The position numbers and the translations under genes are program-made. A model generated the notes under the pieces. That model ran no database searches, was not told the origin of the DNA, and saw only the letters and a list, made by a program, of their open reading frames with translations. A DNA stretch of 46,396 bases, from NCBI GenBank assembly GCA_964492545.1, contig CAZBKO010000006.1:1-46396 (forward strand), read 5' to 3'. The DNA comes from RGIG1934 sp964492545. GTDB taxonomy: Bacteria; Bacillota; Clostridia; Lachnospirales; Lachnospiraceae. Of this stretch, positions 1 to 8,668 are shown piece by piece (the first letter of the stretch is position 1; every line of letters begins with the position of its first letter).

Positions 1-68
1 CTGTGGCAGTTCAGCTTGAAAATACATTAATTTTACTTACAGCGAAAATAATTCAGTTATATAAGTTC

Positions 69-97
69 TTGAAATATCAAAGGTTTTGTTGTATAAT
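69..97 (+). promoter_or_regulatory. SigA-type promoter of tRNA-Thr
   Basis: TTGAAA (69-74) and a perfect TATAAT (92-97) are separated by 17 bases. The predicted start point is about 10 bases before the tRNA, which fits a short 5' leader. The 68 bases before it hold no gene I can call. Confidence 0.75.
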
Positions 98-116
98 ATC
101 ATAAGCAATTTCATAT

Positions 117-187
117 GCTTCTATAGTTAAATGGTATAACAGGTCACTCGTAATGTCCAGTTGCCAGTTCAATTCTGGCTGGAAGCT
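117..187 (+). tRNA. tRNA-Thr (anticodon CGT)
   Basis: The sequence folds by eye into a full cloverleaf. It has a 7-bp acceptor stem (GCTTCTA with TGGAAGC, one U-G pair), a 4-bp D stem with an AATGGTA loop, a 7-base anticodon loop CTCGTAA, a 4-base variable loop, and a 5-bp T stem GCCAG/CTGGC with loop TTCAATT. Anticodon CGT reads the Thr codon ACG. No CCA is encoded; base 187 (T) is the discriminator. The anticodon stem GGTCA/TGTCC has a T-T mismatch at its middle pair, which is unusual but tolerable. The gene sits alone between its own promoter and terminator. Confidence 0.85.
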
Positions 188-199
188 TAATAATTTGGG

Positions 200-235
200 G
201 TAGTTTCGAGAATGAAATCGAAACTACTTTTTTTT
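200..235 (+). terminator. Rho-independent terminator after tRNA-Thr
   Basis: A 10-bp perfect stem GTAGTTTCGA/TCGAAACTAC with an 8-base loop is followed by a run of eight or more T. It ends only about 40 bases before the histidine kinase start, and no separate promoter for the kinase is obvious in that space. Confidence 0.85.
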
Positions 236-275
236 CGATACCACATTTACTAAAGAAATAATTATGGAGATATAT

Positions 276-2555
276 ATGAAAAAGATTAATAAGGCAAAAA
301 ATATTGGTATTATATTTGCATTTTTAGCAGCTTCAATTTTGATGATAATGATGGGGATAGCTGCATACATAAAAACTGATTCATCCAACGAATATGATTT
401 ATCAAAGGGATGGCATCTTGAATGCGGGAAAACAAATGATAATATTGAAGAATATGATTTATCAAAGGACTATAAGGCACCAGCAGGAAGTATATGCACC
501 ATAAGTAGAAAACTACCGGCAGCATTTCCTAATGGAATGGATACACTTTATTTTTCCACACAGAGCATAGCCTTTAAGGTATATATTGACGAAAATATGA
601 TATATCAGTATGGATATGATACAGACATAATCAATTCATCGCCGGGAGATTTTGTCCATTTTGTAGAACTTCCTGCTGGCAGCGAGAATGGTAATCTGTC
701 TATAGAAATGTATTTTCCATATGGTAATCCGTCATTGTCAATTAGGGGGATTACGCTGGTTAACTATAGAACAAAAAGCTTGAATTTTATACGAAACAAA
801 AGTACATCATTGATGATATGTTTTGTGATGTTTATTTTAAGCGTAGTGTGTCTCATATGTGAGAGAATTGTCTTTAGAAGAATATATGGCAATCACTGTC
901 TTATGTATTTTTCATTATTTATATTTTTTGTGGCACTGTGGTCTATTACGCAGGTTAGAATAATACCAATGATAGTTGGAAAAACATGGTACTTCTCATC
1001 ACTATCGTACATTTCATTGTCATTTATACCGTTACCATTGACATTATTTGCGATAGAGAGATATAGATTGAATTGGGGAAAACGATTAAACACCATTGTA
1101 ATTACAGAAGCTGTTTTGTGTGTTCTGGTAGGAATTTTAAATCTGTTAGGATATGTAGAATACGCTGAAAGTGTAGGACTATCTCAGGCAGGACTTGTCA
1201 TTGCTTCGGTGTTCTTTATATATGTTGCTATCAAGTATTCGGCAAATGAGTCAAATGAATCCTCGCGTATACTCCTCAGCTTTGCAATTATTTTCCTTGT
1301 CTTTTCAGGAGTGCTTGATTTTGTTAATTCATATGTAAATATACTTGATGATTATGGATATTTCAGCCGATATGGCCTGCTGATATTTATCGTATGTATT
1401 TTTACAGATATTATGATATATTGTCTTAGAGTTGTTAAGCTTGGAGAAGAGTCTGAGAATAATTTCAAAATGGCAATAACAGATGCTCTCACAGGGCTTA
1501 GAAACAGAACTGCATATGAAGAAAAGATAAATGATATTGAGAGAAATAAGACATCGCAGTTCGAATGCGGTATAATTGAATTTGATGCCAACAGCTTGAA
1601 AGTAGTTAATGATACATATGGTCATAATATGGGTGATACACTTATTATTGAAGTGGCAAGAATTATAGAGAGAAGCAGCGCAACCTTGGGCTTCGCATAT
1701 AGACATGGTGGGGATGAATTCAGTATAATTGTTATTAATAATCCTAGAGAAAAGATAAATGAGATAATTAATACATTTAATAAAATGCTAGAGGATACTA
1801 ATAATCGTCTTGCGTGGTCTATGCCAATCGCGGTTGCCTATGGAAGTGCAGTGTATCATAATGATGAGGATAAGAGCATAAATGATGTAGTAAATAGAGC
1901 TGATAAGCGAATGTATGCTATGAAGAAACAGATGAAGGAGCTTACAGGCAATGAGGCACTTGAGAGGGCTCTTGCAAATGAGAGAAATAGAATAGCTCAG
2001 GAAATGCATGATTCAACTGGTCACACACTCACAATGATTCAGTCGGTAATTAACATTATCGAAGCGGAGAAAATGAGTGATAATACCATGGGAATAGAGA
2101 ATCATTTGACACAGATTAGAGAGCTTGCCGGAAATGGAATCAAAGAACTTAGACAATCTATCAATAACATTAGAAATGGTGAGCAGGATAACAGCATAAC
2201 TTCAAGAATTTACAGACTTGCGGGTGAAGTGAGTGAGATTCATATAGAAGTCTGCGTTCAGGGGAATGAAGATGGCAGATACAAGGATTATGCAGATGCA
2301 GTGTGTGAGGTTTTTAGAGAAGCGGTAACTAACTGTTTAAGACATTAACAGGCAACCCATATGGATATTATAATTAAGTTTCTTGAGGAATCTCTTGAAA
2401 TGTATATATTTGATAATGGACAGGGCTGTGAACATATAGAGGAAAGTGATGGACTTCTGGGAATCAGAAAGAAAATTGATAATTTTGGAGGAATCACTAA
2501 ATTTGCATCGACTGTAGGAGAAGGATTTCAGATAGTGATTAAAATATTGTTATAG
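276..2555 (+). pseudogene. GGDEF-histidine kinase fusion, interrupted by an in-frame stop
   Basis: This is a membrane sensor kinase of the NarL/DegS (HisKA_3) type with a diguanylate cyclase-like domain inserted. Order: N-terminal membrane anchor, an extracytoplasmic segment of about 130 residues, six to seven membrane segments, a GGDEF domain (intact GGDEF near residue 478), HisKA_3 with phospho-acceptor His near residue 578 (EMHDSTGH), then HATPase_c. A TAA at 2346-2348 interrupts the N box. Translation resumes in the same frame immediately after it (QATHMDIII...), continues through the G1-like DNGQG motif and ends at 2553-2555. A Ser codon TCA changed to TAA by one base would explain it. 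Read through, the protein is about 759 residues; as written it stops at 690 and would lack ATP binding. The ATG at 276 has GGAG six bases upstream, better than the ATG at 264. The response regulator follows directly. Confidence 0.8.
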
Positions 2556-2568
2556 AATGAGGTACATT

Positions 2569-3216
2569 GTGGAAAAGATTAAAATTATTATTGCAGATGA
2601 TTTGAAAATATTAAGAGAAGGTATTAGGGCATTGCTTGTGCTGGCACCTGATATTGAGGTAATAGGAACTGCTATTAATGGATTAGAGGCGTTTAAGAAA
2701 GCGGAGGTGCTGAAACCTGATATTGTTCTTATGGATATGAGGATGCCTGAATATGATGGAATATATGGTACGAAAATGATAAAGACAGCATTTCCTGACA
2801 TTAAGGTAATGGTGCTTACTACATTTGATGATCCACAATCAGTTAATCAGGCTGTGAAAGCTGGTGCAGATGGATATGTGCTTAAGGAAAGTTCTTCAAC
2901 AGAGATAATTAATGCAATCAGAAACGTGGCAGCAAATATGAATGTTTTTGATAATAAAATATTTGAAAATATCCGAACAGGAATCGTGAATGATGAACAA
3001 AACGATGCAATTGAGGATAGTGTTAATATAACTGATAGGGAGAGAGAAATTATTAAGCTTGTTGTTGATGGAATGTCAAATAAAGAGATTGCAGCTAAGT
3101 TATTTATCTCAGATGGAACAGTGAGAAACACAATTTCATTTTTACTTGAAAAGCTTGGAGTTAATGATAGAACTCAGCTTGCAGTGTATGCAGTAAAGCA
3201 CAATTTAGACAGATAA
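2569..3216 (+). CDS. NarL/DegU-family response regulator
   Basis: A two-domain response regulator of about 215 residues. The N-terminal receiver shows the acidic pair (IIADD), the phospho-acceptor Asp in LMDMRMP, a conserved Thr in LTTFDD and the Lys in YVLKES. The C-terminal LuxR-type helix-turn-helix has ITDREREIIKLV...NKEIAAKLFISDGTVRN. It lies next to the HisKA_3 kinase gene, so it is the expected cognate partner that would bind DNA when phosphorylated; that pairing is inference. A GTG at 2569 has GAGGT five bases upstream and gives the usual family start (VEKIKIIIADD). An ATG at 2557 is in frame but has no ribosome site. A terminator follows. Confidence 0.9.
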   Translation: MEKIKIIIADDLKILREGIRALLVLAPDIEVIGTAINGLEAFKKAEVLKPDIVLMDMRMPEYDGIYGTKMIKTAFPDIKVMVLTTFDDPQSVNQAVKAGADGYVLKESSSTEIINAIRNVAANMNVFDNKIFENIRTGIVNDEQNDAIEDSVNITDREREIIKLVVDGMSNKEIAAKLFISDGTVRNTISFLLEKLGVNDRTQLAVYAVKHNLDR

Positions 3217-3222
3217 TTTTAG

Positions 3223-3265
3223 ACAGATGTCATAGGTTAATTAGACGAATGACATCTGTTTTTTT
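3223..3265 (+). terminator. Rho-independent terminator after the response regulator
   Basis: An 11-bp perfect stem ACAGATGTCAT/ATGACATCTGT with a 15-base loop is followed by seven T. It closes the two-component unit. Confidence 0.85.
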
Positions 3266-3355
3266 ATGCAGCAAACCATATAATTGAACTAGCTTAAGAG
3301 CGCAGGAACGTGTACACATTCAAGCACAAATACTAGAGAAAAGAAGGTAGAATGT

Positions 3356-5461
3356 ATGGTGAAAAATTTTATTAAAAAAGTGAGCAGCGGCGTAATGGTA
3401 TTATTAATGATGATGACGTTGATTTTGACAAATATTGATTTGTCTTATGCATCGTCAACAGATTATTTAGTACCTATAACATCAGCTTATACTCTTTCAA
3501 CAGGAAACACAGGAGTGTATTCAAACATTAACGGTTCGTATTACGGATCAATTTATGGAACAGATTCATGCAAGATAACAGCATTTTATGCTAGTGGCTG
3601 GTGCAAGGTAACATATCCGGTAACAGGCGGAACGAAAACGGGTTATACGAAGACGACAGCGTTTTACAGCAATCTCGATTACGCTAAGAAATACATAAGC
3701 ATTAAATCAAATGCTCCTGTATATAAGAGATCAGATTTATCAGGTGAAAGCATGGGAAGCGCATATACAACCGATACAATCGTAGTTGTAGGTGAAACAT
3801 CAAATGCTTATCAGATTCTTTACAATGTAACAGGTGGATACAAGAGTGGATGGATTAACAAGTCTTATGAAAAGGCATACAGTGTAAATACTAAATACCC
3901 ATCACCAATTACAGCATGTTATCCAATTAGTACATCAAATGTTACAGTATATAGTGCAGTTAATGGAACAGCTTCAATTGGTTCGGTATATACAACAGAC
4001 AAATGTACAGTTTCAACAATTTATGATAATGGATGGTGTAAGGTAACATATCCTGTGACAGGTGGAACAAAAACAGGTTACTGTAAGACAAGCACATTTA
4101 TCAATGAAAGCGCAACACCTTATTCAATGACGCTTAGCAAGAATGCAACAGTATATACTAAGTCAGATTTATCAACAGAATTTGGTACGGCTTATCCAAC
4201 AGACACAGTTAAGGTTGTAGGATCTACAAGCACAGCATATCAGATTACATACAATGTAACTGGTGGCTATAAAATGGGTTGGATTAATAAGAACTATGCA
4301 TCAATTGGAAATACAACAACAGATACAACAACAGATACTAATACAGGTTCAAACACAGGTTCAAATACAGGTTCATCAATCGGTTCAGGTGAGACATTAC
4401 TTACACCTGCAAAAGGTATTGATGTTTCAGAACACAACGGAACAATTAACTGGGCAAGTGTAAAGGCGTCAGGTGTTGAATATGCAATTATCAGATGTGG
4501 ATACAGAGGATATGGCTCAGCAGGAACACTTGTAACAGATGCAAAATTTAAGACAAATATCCAGGGTGCTATAGATGCAGGCTTGAAAGTAGGCGTATAT
4601 TTCTACACAAAAGCTATCAACACAACAGAAGCAGCACAGGAAGCACAATATGTACTCAATCTTATTTCAGGTTACGATATCACATATCCTGTAGTAATCG
4701 ATATGGAAGAAAATGCAGTTCCTACTGCAAGATCACTTAATTCAGGTCTTACAAACACAATCAGAACTAATATTTGTAATACATTCTGTGAAAAGATTAA
4801 GGCAGCAGGATACCAGCCTGCAATTTATTCAAACGAATATTACTTAAAGACTAAATTAAATGTTACATCACTTAATTATGATATTTGGATGGCAAGCTAT
4901 ACAAGCGTAAAACCGGTAACAGCATTTAACTATACAATTTGGCAGTACAGTGAAAAAGGTTCAGTTTCTACAGCACAGACATTTACATATCCAATGGTAA
5001 ATATGGATGTTTGTGGAAATAACTGGAGTACATTTTACACAGCAAAGGGTAAAGACCATTTAGGACTCGATGTATATTCAAAATCTTATGATCCAAAAGT
5101 ATACGCAATAACTGATGGTGTTGTTGCTCAGACAGGGAAAAATAGTGCTAATGGAAATACTATTTCTGTAAAGCATACAATTAGTGGAAAAACAGTTTAT
5201 GCATTTTATGCACATTTAAGTTCAATAAATGTAACTGTAGGACAGACGGTAACAGCAGGACAGGCAATAGGTGTATATGGCAACACAGGCGGAAGTTCTA
5301 CCGGAACACATCTTCATTTTGGAATAACAACGCAGTGTTCATCAGGAACATGGGGATATGGTACAGAATTCAATAATGCAAATAATGTTGCATATTATCA
5401 GGGATATACATTTTATAACCCATATTACGTAATCGGACACGGAGCATTACCTACTTCATAA
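3356..5461 (+). CDS. Exported cell-wall hydrolase: SH3 repeats, GH25 muramidase and M23 endopeptidase
   Basis: A 701-residue secreted peptidoglycan hydrolase with two different catalytic domains. A signal peptide (about residues 1-33) is followed by four SH3-like wall-binding units in an A-B-A-B order: both A units carry GWCKVTYPVTGGTKTGY and both B units carry YNVTGGYK.GWINK. A Thr/Ser/Gly/Asn-rich linker (TTDTTTDTNTGSNTGS) leads to a GH25 lysozyme domain from about residue 354 (GIDVSEHNG; acidic VVIDMEEN). The C-terminal LytM/M23 domain has the zinc motif HLGLD near 568, a further His in YAHLSS and HLHFG near 652. By family knowledge GH25 cuts the glycan and M23 cuts the stem peptide. It stands alone with AGAAGG eight bases before the ATG. 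A role in wall turnover or cell separation is inference. Confidence 0.9.
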   Translation: MVKNFIKKVSSGVMVLLMMMTLILTNIDLSYASSTDYLVPITSAYTLSTGNTGVYSNINGSYYGSIYGTDSCKITAFYASGWCKVTYPVTGGTKTGYTKTTAFYSNLDYAKKYISIKSNAPVYKRSDLSGESMGSAYTTDTIVVVGETSNAYQILYNVTGGYKSGWINKSYEKAYSVNTKYPSPITACYPISTSNVTVYSAVNGTASIGSVYTTDKCTVSTIYDNGWCKVTYPVTGGTKTGYCKTSTFINESATPYSMTLSKNATVYTKSDLSTEFGTAYPTDTVKVVGSTSTAYQITYNVTGGYKMGWINKNYASIGNTTTDTTTDTNTGSNTGSNTGSSIGSGETLLTPAKGIDVSEHNGTINWASVKASGVEYAIIRCGYRGYGSAGTLVTDAKFKTNIQGAIDAGLKVGVYFYTKAINTTEAAQEAQYVLNLISGYDITYPVVIDMEENAVPTARSLNSGLTNTIRTNICNTFCEKIKAAGYQPAIYSNEYYLKTKLNVTSLNYDIWMASYTSVKPVTAFNYTIWQYSEKGSVSTAQTFTYPMVNMDVCGNNWSTFYTAKGKDHLGLDVYSKSYDPKVYAITDGVVAQTGKNSANGNTISVKHTISGKTVYAFYAHLSSINVTVGQTVTAGQAIGVYGNTGGSSTGTHLHFGITTQCSSGTWGYGTEFNNANNVAYYQGYTFYNPYYVIGHGALPTS

Positions 5462-5552
5462 AATTTGGTTTTTCTCATGCTATGTGTAGCATTACCACCC
5501 CCAATTTATACAATGTTACATATACTTTACATACATATTTTATTCAAAATTT

Positions 5553-5597
5553 AGCCGGGCAAACAACATTGATTTGCCTGGCTGAATTATTTTTTTT
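5553..5597 (+). terminator. Rho-independent terminator after the cell-wall hydrolase
   Basis: AGCCGGGCAA pairs with TTGCCTGGCT (10 bp, one G-U) over an 11-base loop, followed by GAATTATTTTTTTT. The 90 bases between the hydrolase stop and the stem hold no gene. Confidence 0.8.
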
Positions 5598-5608
5598 AAA
5601 AAAAGTGG

Positions 5609-5636
5609 TTGCATTTTTATGAATCTATGGTATAGT
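5609..5636 (+). promoter_or_regulatory. Likely promoter of asd
   Basis: TTGCAT (5609-5614) and TATAGT (5631-5636) are 16 bases apart. They lie just after the preceding terminator and about 70 bases before asd. The resulting leader is about 60 bases, too short for a lysine riboswitch. Confidence 0.5.
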
Positions 5637-5656
5637 ATTTCTTAGTCAAAGACATA

Positions 5657-5675
5657 TGTTCGTCATAGACGGACA
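5657..5675 (+). other. Short hairpin in the asd leader
   Basis: TGTTCGT pairs with ACGGACA (7 bp, one U-G) over a CATAG loop, about 30 bases before the asd start. There is no T run, so it is not a terminator. It may stabilise the mRNA or be chance. Confidence 0.35.
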
Positions 5676-5705
5676 CTAATAAATAAAAAGGCGAGGTAAG
5701 GTATT

Positions 5706-6755
5706 ATGAGTCAGAAGTTAAGAGTAGGTATTTTAGGAGCAACAGGTATGGTAGGACAGAGATTCATATCATTACTTGAGAATCATCCTTGGTTTGAGGT
5801 TACAACAGTAGCAGCCAGCCCACGTTCAGCAGGCAAGACATATGAAGATGCTATTGGTGATAGATGGAAAATGACAACTCCAATGCCAGAAGCAGTTAAG
5901 AAGCTTGTAGTTCTTAATGTAAATGAAGTTGAAAAAGTAGCAGCAGATGTTGATTTTGTATTCAGTGCAGTTGATATGTCTAAAGATGAAATTAAGGCAA
6001 TTGAAGAAGCATACGATAAGACAGAGACACCTGATGTACCAATGGTTGTTCCAGAAATTAATCCGGAACATTTCAAGGTAATTGAATTCCAGAAGAAACG
6101 TCTTGGAACAACTAAAGGATTCGTAGCAGTTAAACCTAACTGTTCAATACAGAGCTACGCACCAGTTCTTACAGCTTGGAAGGAATTTGAGCCATACGAA
6201 GTTGTAGCTACAACATATCAGGCTATTTCAGGAGCAGGTAAGACATTTAAAGATTGGCCAGAGATGATGGGAAATATTATTCCATTTATCGGTGGAGAAG
6301 AAGAGAAGAGCGAGCAGGAACCATTAAGATTATGGGGTAAGATTGAAGACGGCGTAATCGTTAAGGCTGCTTCACCAGTAATCACAACACAGTGTATCCG
6401 TGTTCCAGTTCTCAACGGACATACAGCTGCTGTATTTGTTAAGTTCAAGAAGAAACCTACTAAAGAGCAGTTAATTGAGAAATTAGTTCAGTTCAAGGGT
6501 CTTCCACAGGAATTAGAGCTTCCAAGTGCACCAAAGCAGTTCATCCAGTATCTTGAAGAAGACAATCGTCCACAGGTTTCTATGGATGTTGATTATGAAA
6601 ATGGTATGGGCGTATCAGTTGGTCGTCTTAGAGAAGATTCAGTATACGATTACAAGTTCGTTGGTTTATCTCACAATACAGTTCGTGGAGCTGCAGGTGG
6701 TGCTGTACTTTGCGCAGAGCTATTAAAGGCTCAGGGATATATCCAGGCTAAATAA
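5706..6755 (+). CDS. asd: Aspartate-semialdehyde dehydrogenase
   Basis: This enzyme reduces aspartyl phosphate to aspartate semialdehyde with NADPH, the shared step to lysine, threonine and methionine. The 349-residue protein shows the N-terminal nucleotide motif GATGMVGQRF and the active-site Cys in KPNCSIQ. It has the longer sequence pattern usual in the archaeal/fungal-type branch rather than the E. coli-type. The Gly-rich C-terminal segment (NTVRGAAGGAV) is intact. It is a single-gene unit between two terminators. Aspartokinase, the step before it, lies far away on the other strand at 32384-33703. Confidence 0.95.
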   Translation: MSQKLRVGILGATGMVGQRFISLLENHPWFEVTTVAASPRSAGKTYEDAIGDRWKMTTPMPEAVKKLVVLNVNEVEKVAADVDFVFSAVDMSKDEIKAIEEAYDKTETPDVPMVVPEINPEHFKVIEFQKKRLGTTKGFVAVKPNCSIQSYAPVLTAWKEFEPYEVVATTYQAISGAGKTFKDWPEMMGNIIPFIGGEEEKSEQEPLRLWGKIEDGVIVKAASPVITTQCIRVPVLNGHTAAVFVKFKKKPTKEQLIEKLVQFKGLPQELELPSAPKQFIQYLEEDNRPQVSMDVDYENGMGVSVGRLREDSVYDYKFVGLSHNTVRGAAGGAVLCAELLKAQGYIQAK

Positions 6756-6780
6756 TTTAACAATTCTAAAATTATACTTT

Positions 6781-6824
6781 TGCTGCCGCATTTGCATTTT
6801 GTGTGAATGTGGCAGTACTTTTTT
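6781..6824 (+). terminator. Rho-independent terminator after asd
   Basis: TGCTGCCGCATT pairs with AATGTGGCAGTA (12 bp including two G-U type pairs) over a 13-base loop, then CTTTTTT. Confidence 0.75.
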
Positions 6825-6899
6825 GATTTGATTACTTCTTGAAGAAGTGGAAGTTTTATAGTAAACTAATAGTATTATTTAATTATTAGGAGACTAGCT

Positions 6900-8663
6900 A
6901 TGATAAAAGACGATGATAAGCTTAATGAGCTTGAAGATGATGACTTTGAGATAATAGATGAAGGCGATGATATCGGTGATGATGATGACGTCGAAGATAT
7001 TGAGTATGCGGAAGATGTCGATGATGACGACAATATCGAAGATGAATTGGATGAAGATATGAAATCTTATAACCCTGAGCAATCCGATGAAGATGTCCTG
7101 GAACGAAAGGATAAGGTAATGAACGTACTCATAGCAGTGGGAGCAACGTTTATACTTATGTTTACAACATTTGGAATACTCAAAATCAGCAGTGCAATCA
7201 AATCGGCAACTATACTTAATAATACAACTTCAGTGGAGGCTGAGACTACAACGGAGAAAGAGACTACCTACGAGGTATCTGTGGGGGTTGACGAAGATGA
7301 GAAGAATACATTTACAACAATTCACACTACGCCAGCCATAGATGACGGTGATGAAGATACATCACAAGAACAATCAACCACAGAGCCGGTCAGTGAAACA
7401 GAACCGTCTTCAGATGGAGAGCCTGAGGGTGGGGAAAGTGATTTGAATTCAGCGTCGATAGTTCCGGTAACAACAGGATTTGCACAGCTTGACACACAGG
7501 TTCAGTCAGTTCTCGCATCAGCATCAGGCAGCCAGTATGATAGAATTAAGTCAATATACACTTATATAGTAAGAAATTTCAGCGCAGGAACAAATGATGC
7601 AGCTGATGCCACTGTATTTACAGCACTAGGTGATGTACAGTATGAATCTAATTCAGATGCTTACAGAGTATATGAAGCTAATCAGGCACTTGCCACGAAT
7701 AGAACAGATGCATCAGGATATGCATCAGCTTTCGTTGTACTTGCAAGAGCAGCAGGGATGAATGCATATTATGTGACAGGACAGTCAACTAAGCTTGGGA
7801 CAGCTCATTCGTGGGCAATAATCAGCATTAGAGGAAAAGAATATATATTTGATCCTTATCTTGAGGATAAGTATAAGGACAATGGAAATATTTCCTATAG
7901 CTATTTTGACAAGCAGATAAGCGAACTTCCTGGAATGTATATTTATGCAAATAAGAGTGGAGATATTGGAAGCTATGGTGGTTTTAATGTGGTGGCATCG
8001 ATGACTCTCAATGTTAATTTTGATGAGATATCAGGTGCATGTAAGTGGACACCTTCTTCAGATAAGACAGCATGTATCAACAATACGAAATCATATATAA
8101 GTGCTCAGGTGGGGAACAGTGTGAATATAAGTGCAAATGTTCCGGGAAGTGGACTTAATATGTGGAAAGTTACACTAGTTAATAGCGATACAGGTGAAGA
8201 AACATTATTAACTTCTCAGGATCAGGGTGCGTCTTCATTTAAATATTCATGGGTACCTGAGAAAGCAGGTAATTATGATATAGTTGTATCTGCCACTGAT
8301 GTACTCGGAAGGTGCTGTAAGGTAAGCGCACAGGCAAGAGTTATAGGTGACACTGGTATTACAGGACTTGAAGTGACACAGAAGGTTCATAAGGCAGATA
8401 ATGAAGCCTATTTAATAGAAGCAAAGGCTACAGATGGTATTGGTGATATACAGTATGATTTCACAGTATATGTAAAGAATGCATCTGGCAAGAGCGTGCT
8501 TGCGGACAAGTCTTGGATTAGCTGGAATTCAACATCATCTATAGTTATTAACATACCGGATGGTACAGCCAAGGGCACTCAGATAAATGTTAAGGTTGTG
8601 GCAGCAGATGATGCTAACAACAGAGTTGAACAGGAAATCAATTTAACAACGAAAGGAAAATAG
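6900..8663 (+). CDS. Membrane-anchored transglutaminase-fold protein without catalytic Cys
   Basis: A 587-residue protein with a striking Asp/Glu-rich cytoplasmic N-terminus (about residues 1-70), one membrane segment (NVLIAVGATFILMFTTFGIL), a Thr/Glu/Ser-rich linker and then an extracellular transglutaminase-like domain. In that fold the triad is Cys-His-Asp. Here His (AHSW, near 303) and Asp (YIFDPY, near 318) are present, but the Cys position in the segment DASGYASAF is Ala (near 271), so transglutaminase or protease chemistry is unlikely. The C-terminal half looks like two Ig-like beta-sandwich domains. A binding or structural role at the cell surface is inference. It has an AGGAG ribosome site and lies five bases before the ABC-F gene, so the two are probably cotranscribed. 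Confidence 0.75.
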   Translation: MIKDDDKLNELEDDDFEIIDEGDDIGDDDDVEDIEYAEDVDDDDNIEDELDEDMKSYNPEQSDEDVLERKDKVMNVLIAVGATFILMFTTFGILKISSAIKSATILNNTTSVEAETTTEKETTYEVSVGVDEDEKNTFTTIHTTPAIDDGDEDTSQEQSTTEPVSETEPSSDGEPEGGESDLNSASIVPVTTGFAQLDTQVQSVLASASGSQYDRIKSIYTYIVRNFSAGTNDAADATVFTALGDVQYESNSDAYRVYEANQALATNRTDASGYASAFVVLARAAGMNAYYVTGQSTKLGTAHSWAIISIRGKEYIFDPYLEDKYKDNGNISYSYFDKQISELPGMYIYANKSGDIGSYGGFNVVASMTLNVNFDEISGACKWTPSSDKTACINNTKSYISAQVGNSVNISANVPGSGLNMWKVTLVNSDTGEETLLTSQDQGASSFKYSWVPEKAGNYDIVVSATDVLGRCCKVSAQARVIGDTGITGLEVTQKVHKADNEAYLIEAKATDGIGDIQYDFTVYVKNASGKSVLADKSWISWNSTSSIVINIPDGTAKGTQINVKVVAADDANNRVEQEINLTTKGK

Positions 8664-8668
8664 TAACC

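Noticed and set aside
1..100. Possible tail of an upstream gene (an open frame from about base 3 to 105)
   Set aside because: It runs through the tRNA promoter, has no recognisable motif and is at the window edge.
4319..4395. ACAGATACA/ACAGGTTCA repeats considered as a small tandem repeat or recombination site
   Set aside because: They encode the TTDT...TGSNTGS linker between SH3 and GH25 domains; low-complexity linkers explain them.
6903..7080. Asp/Glu-rich stretch considered as a non-coding GA-rich repeat
   Set aside because: It is in frame with the downstream membrane segment and has a good AGGAG ribosome site and ATG, so it is the coded acidic tail.
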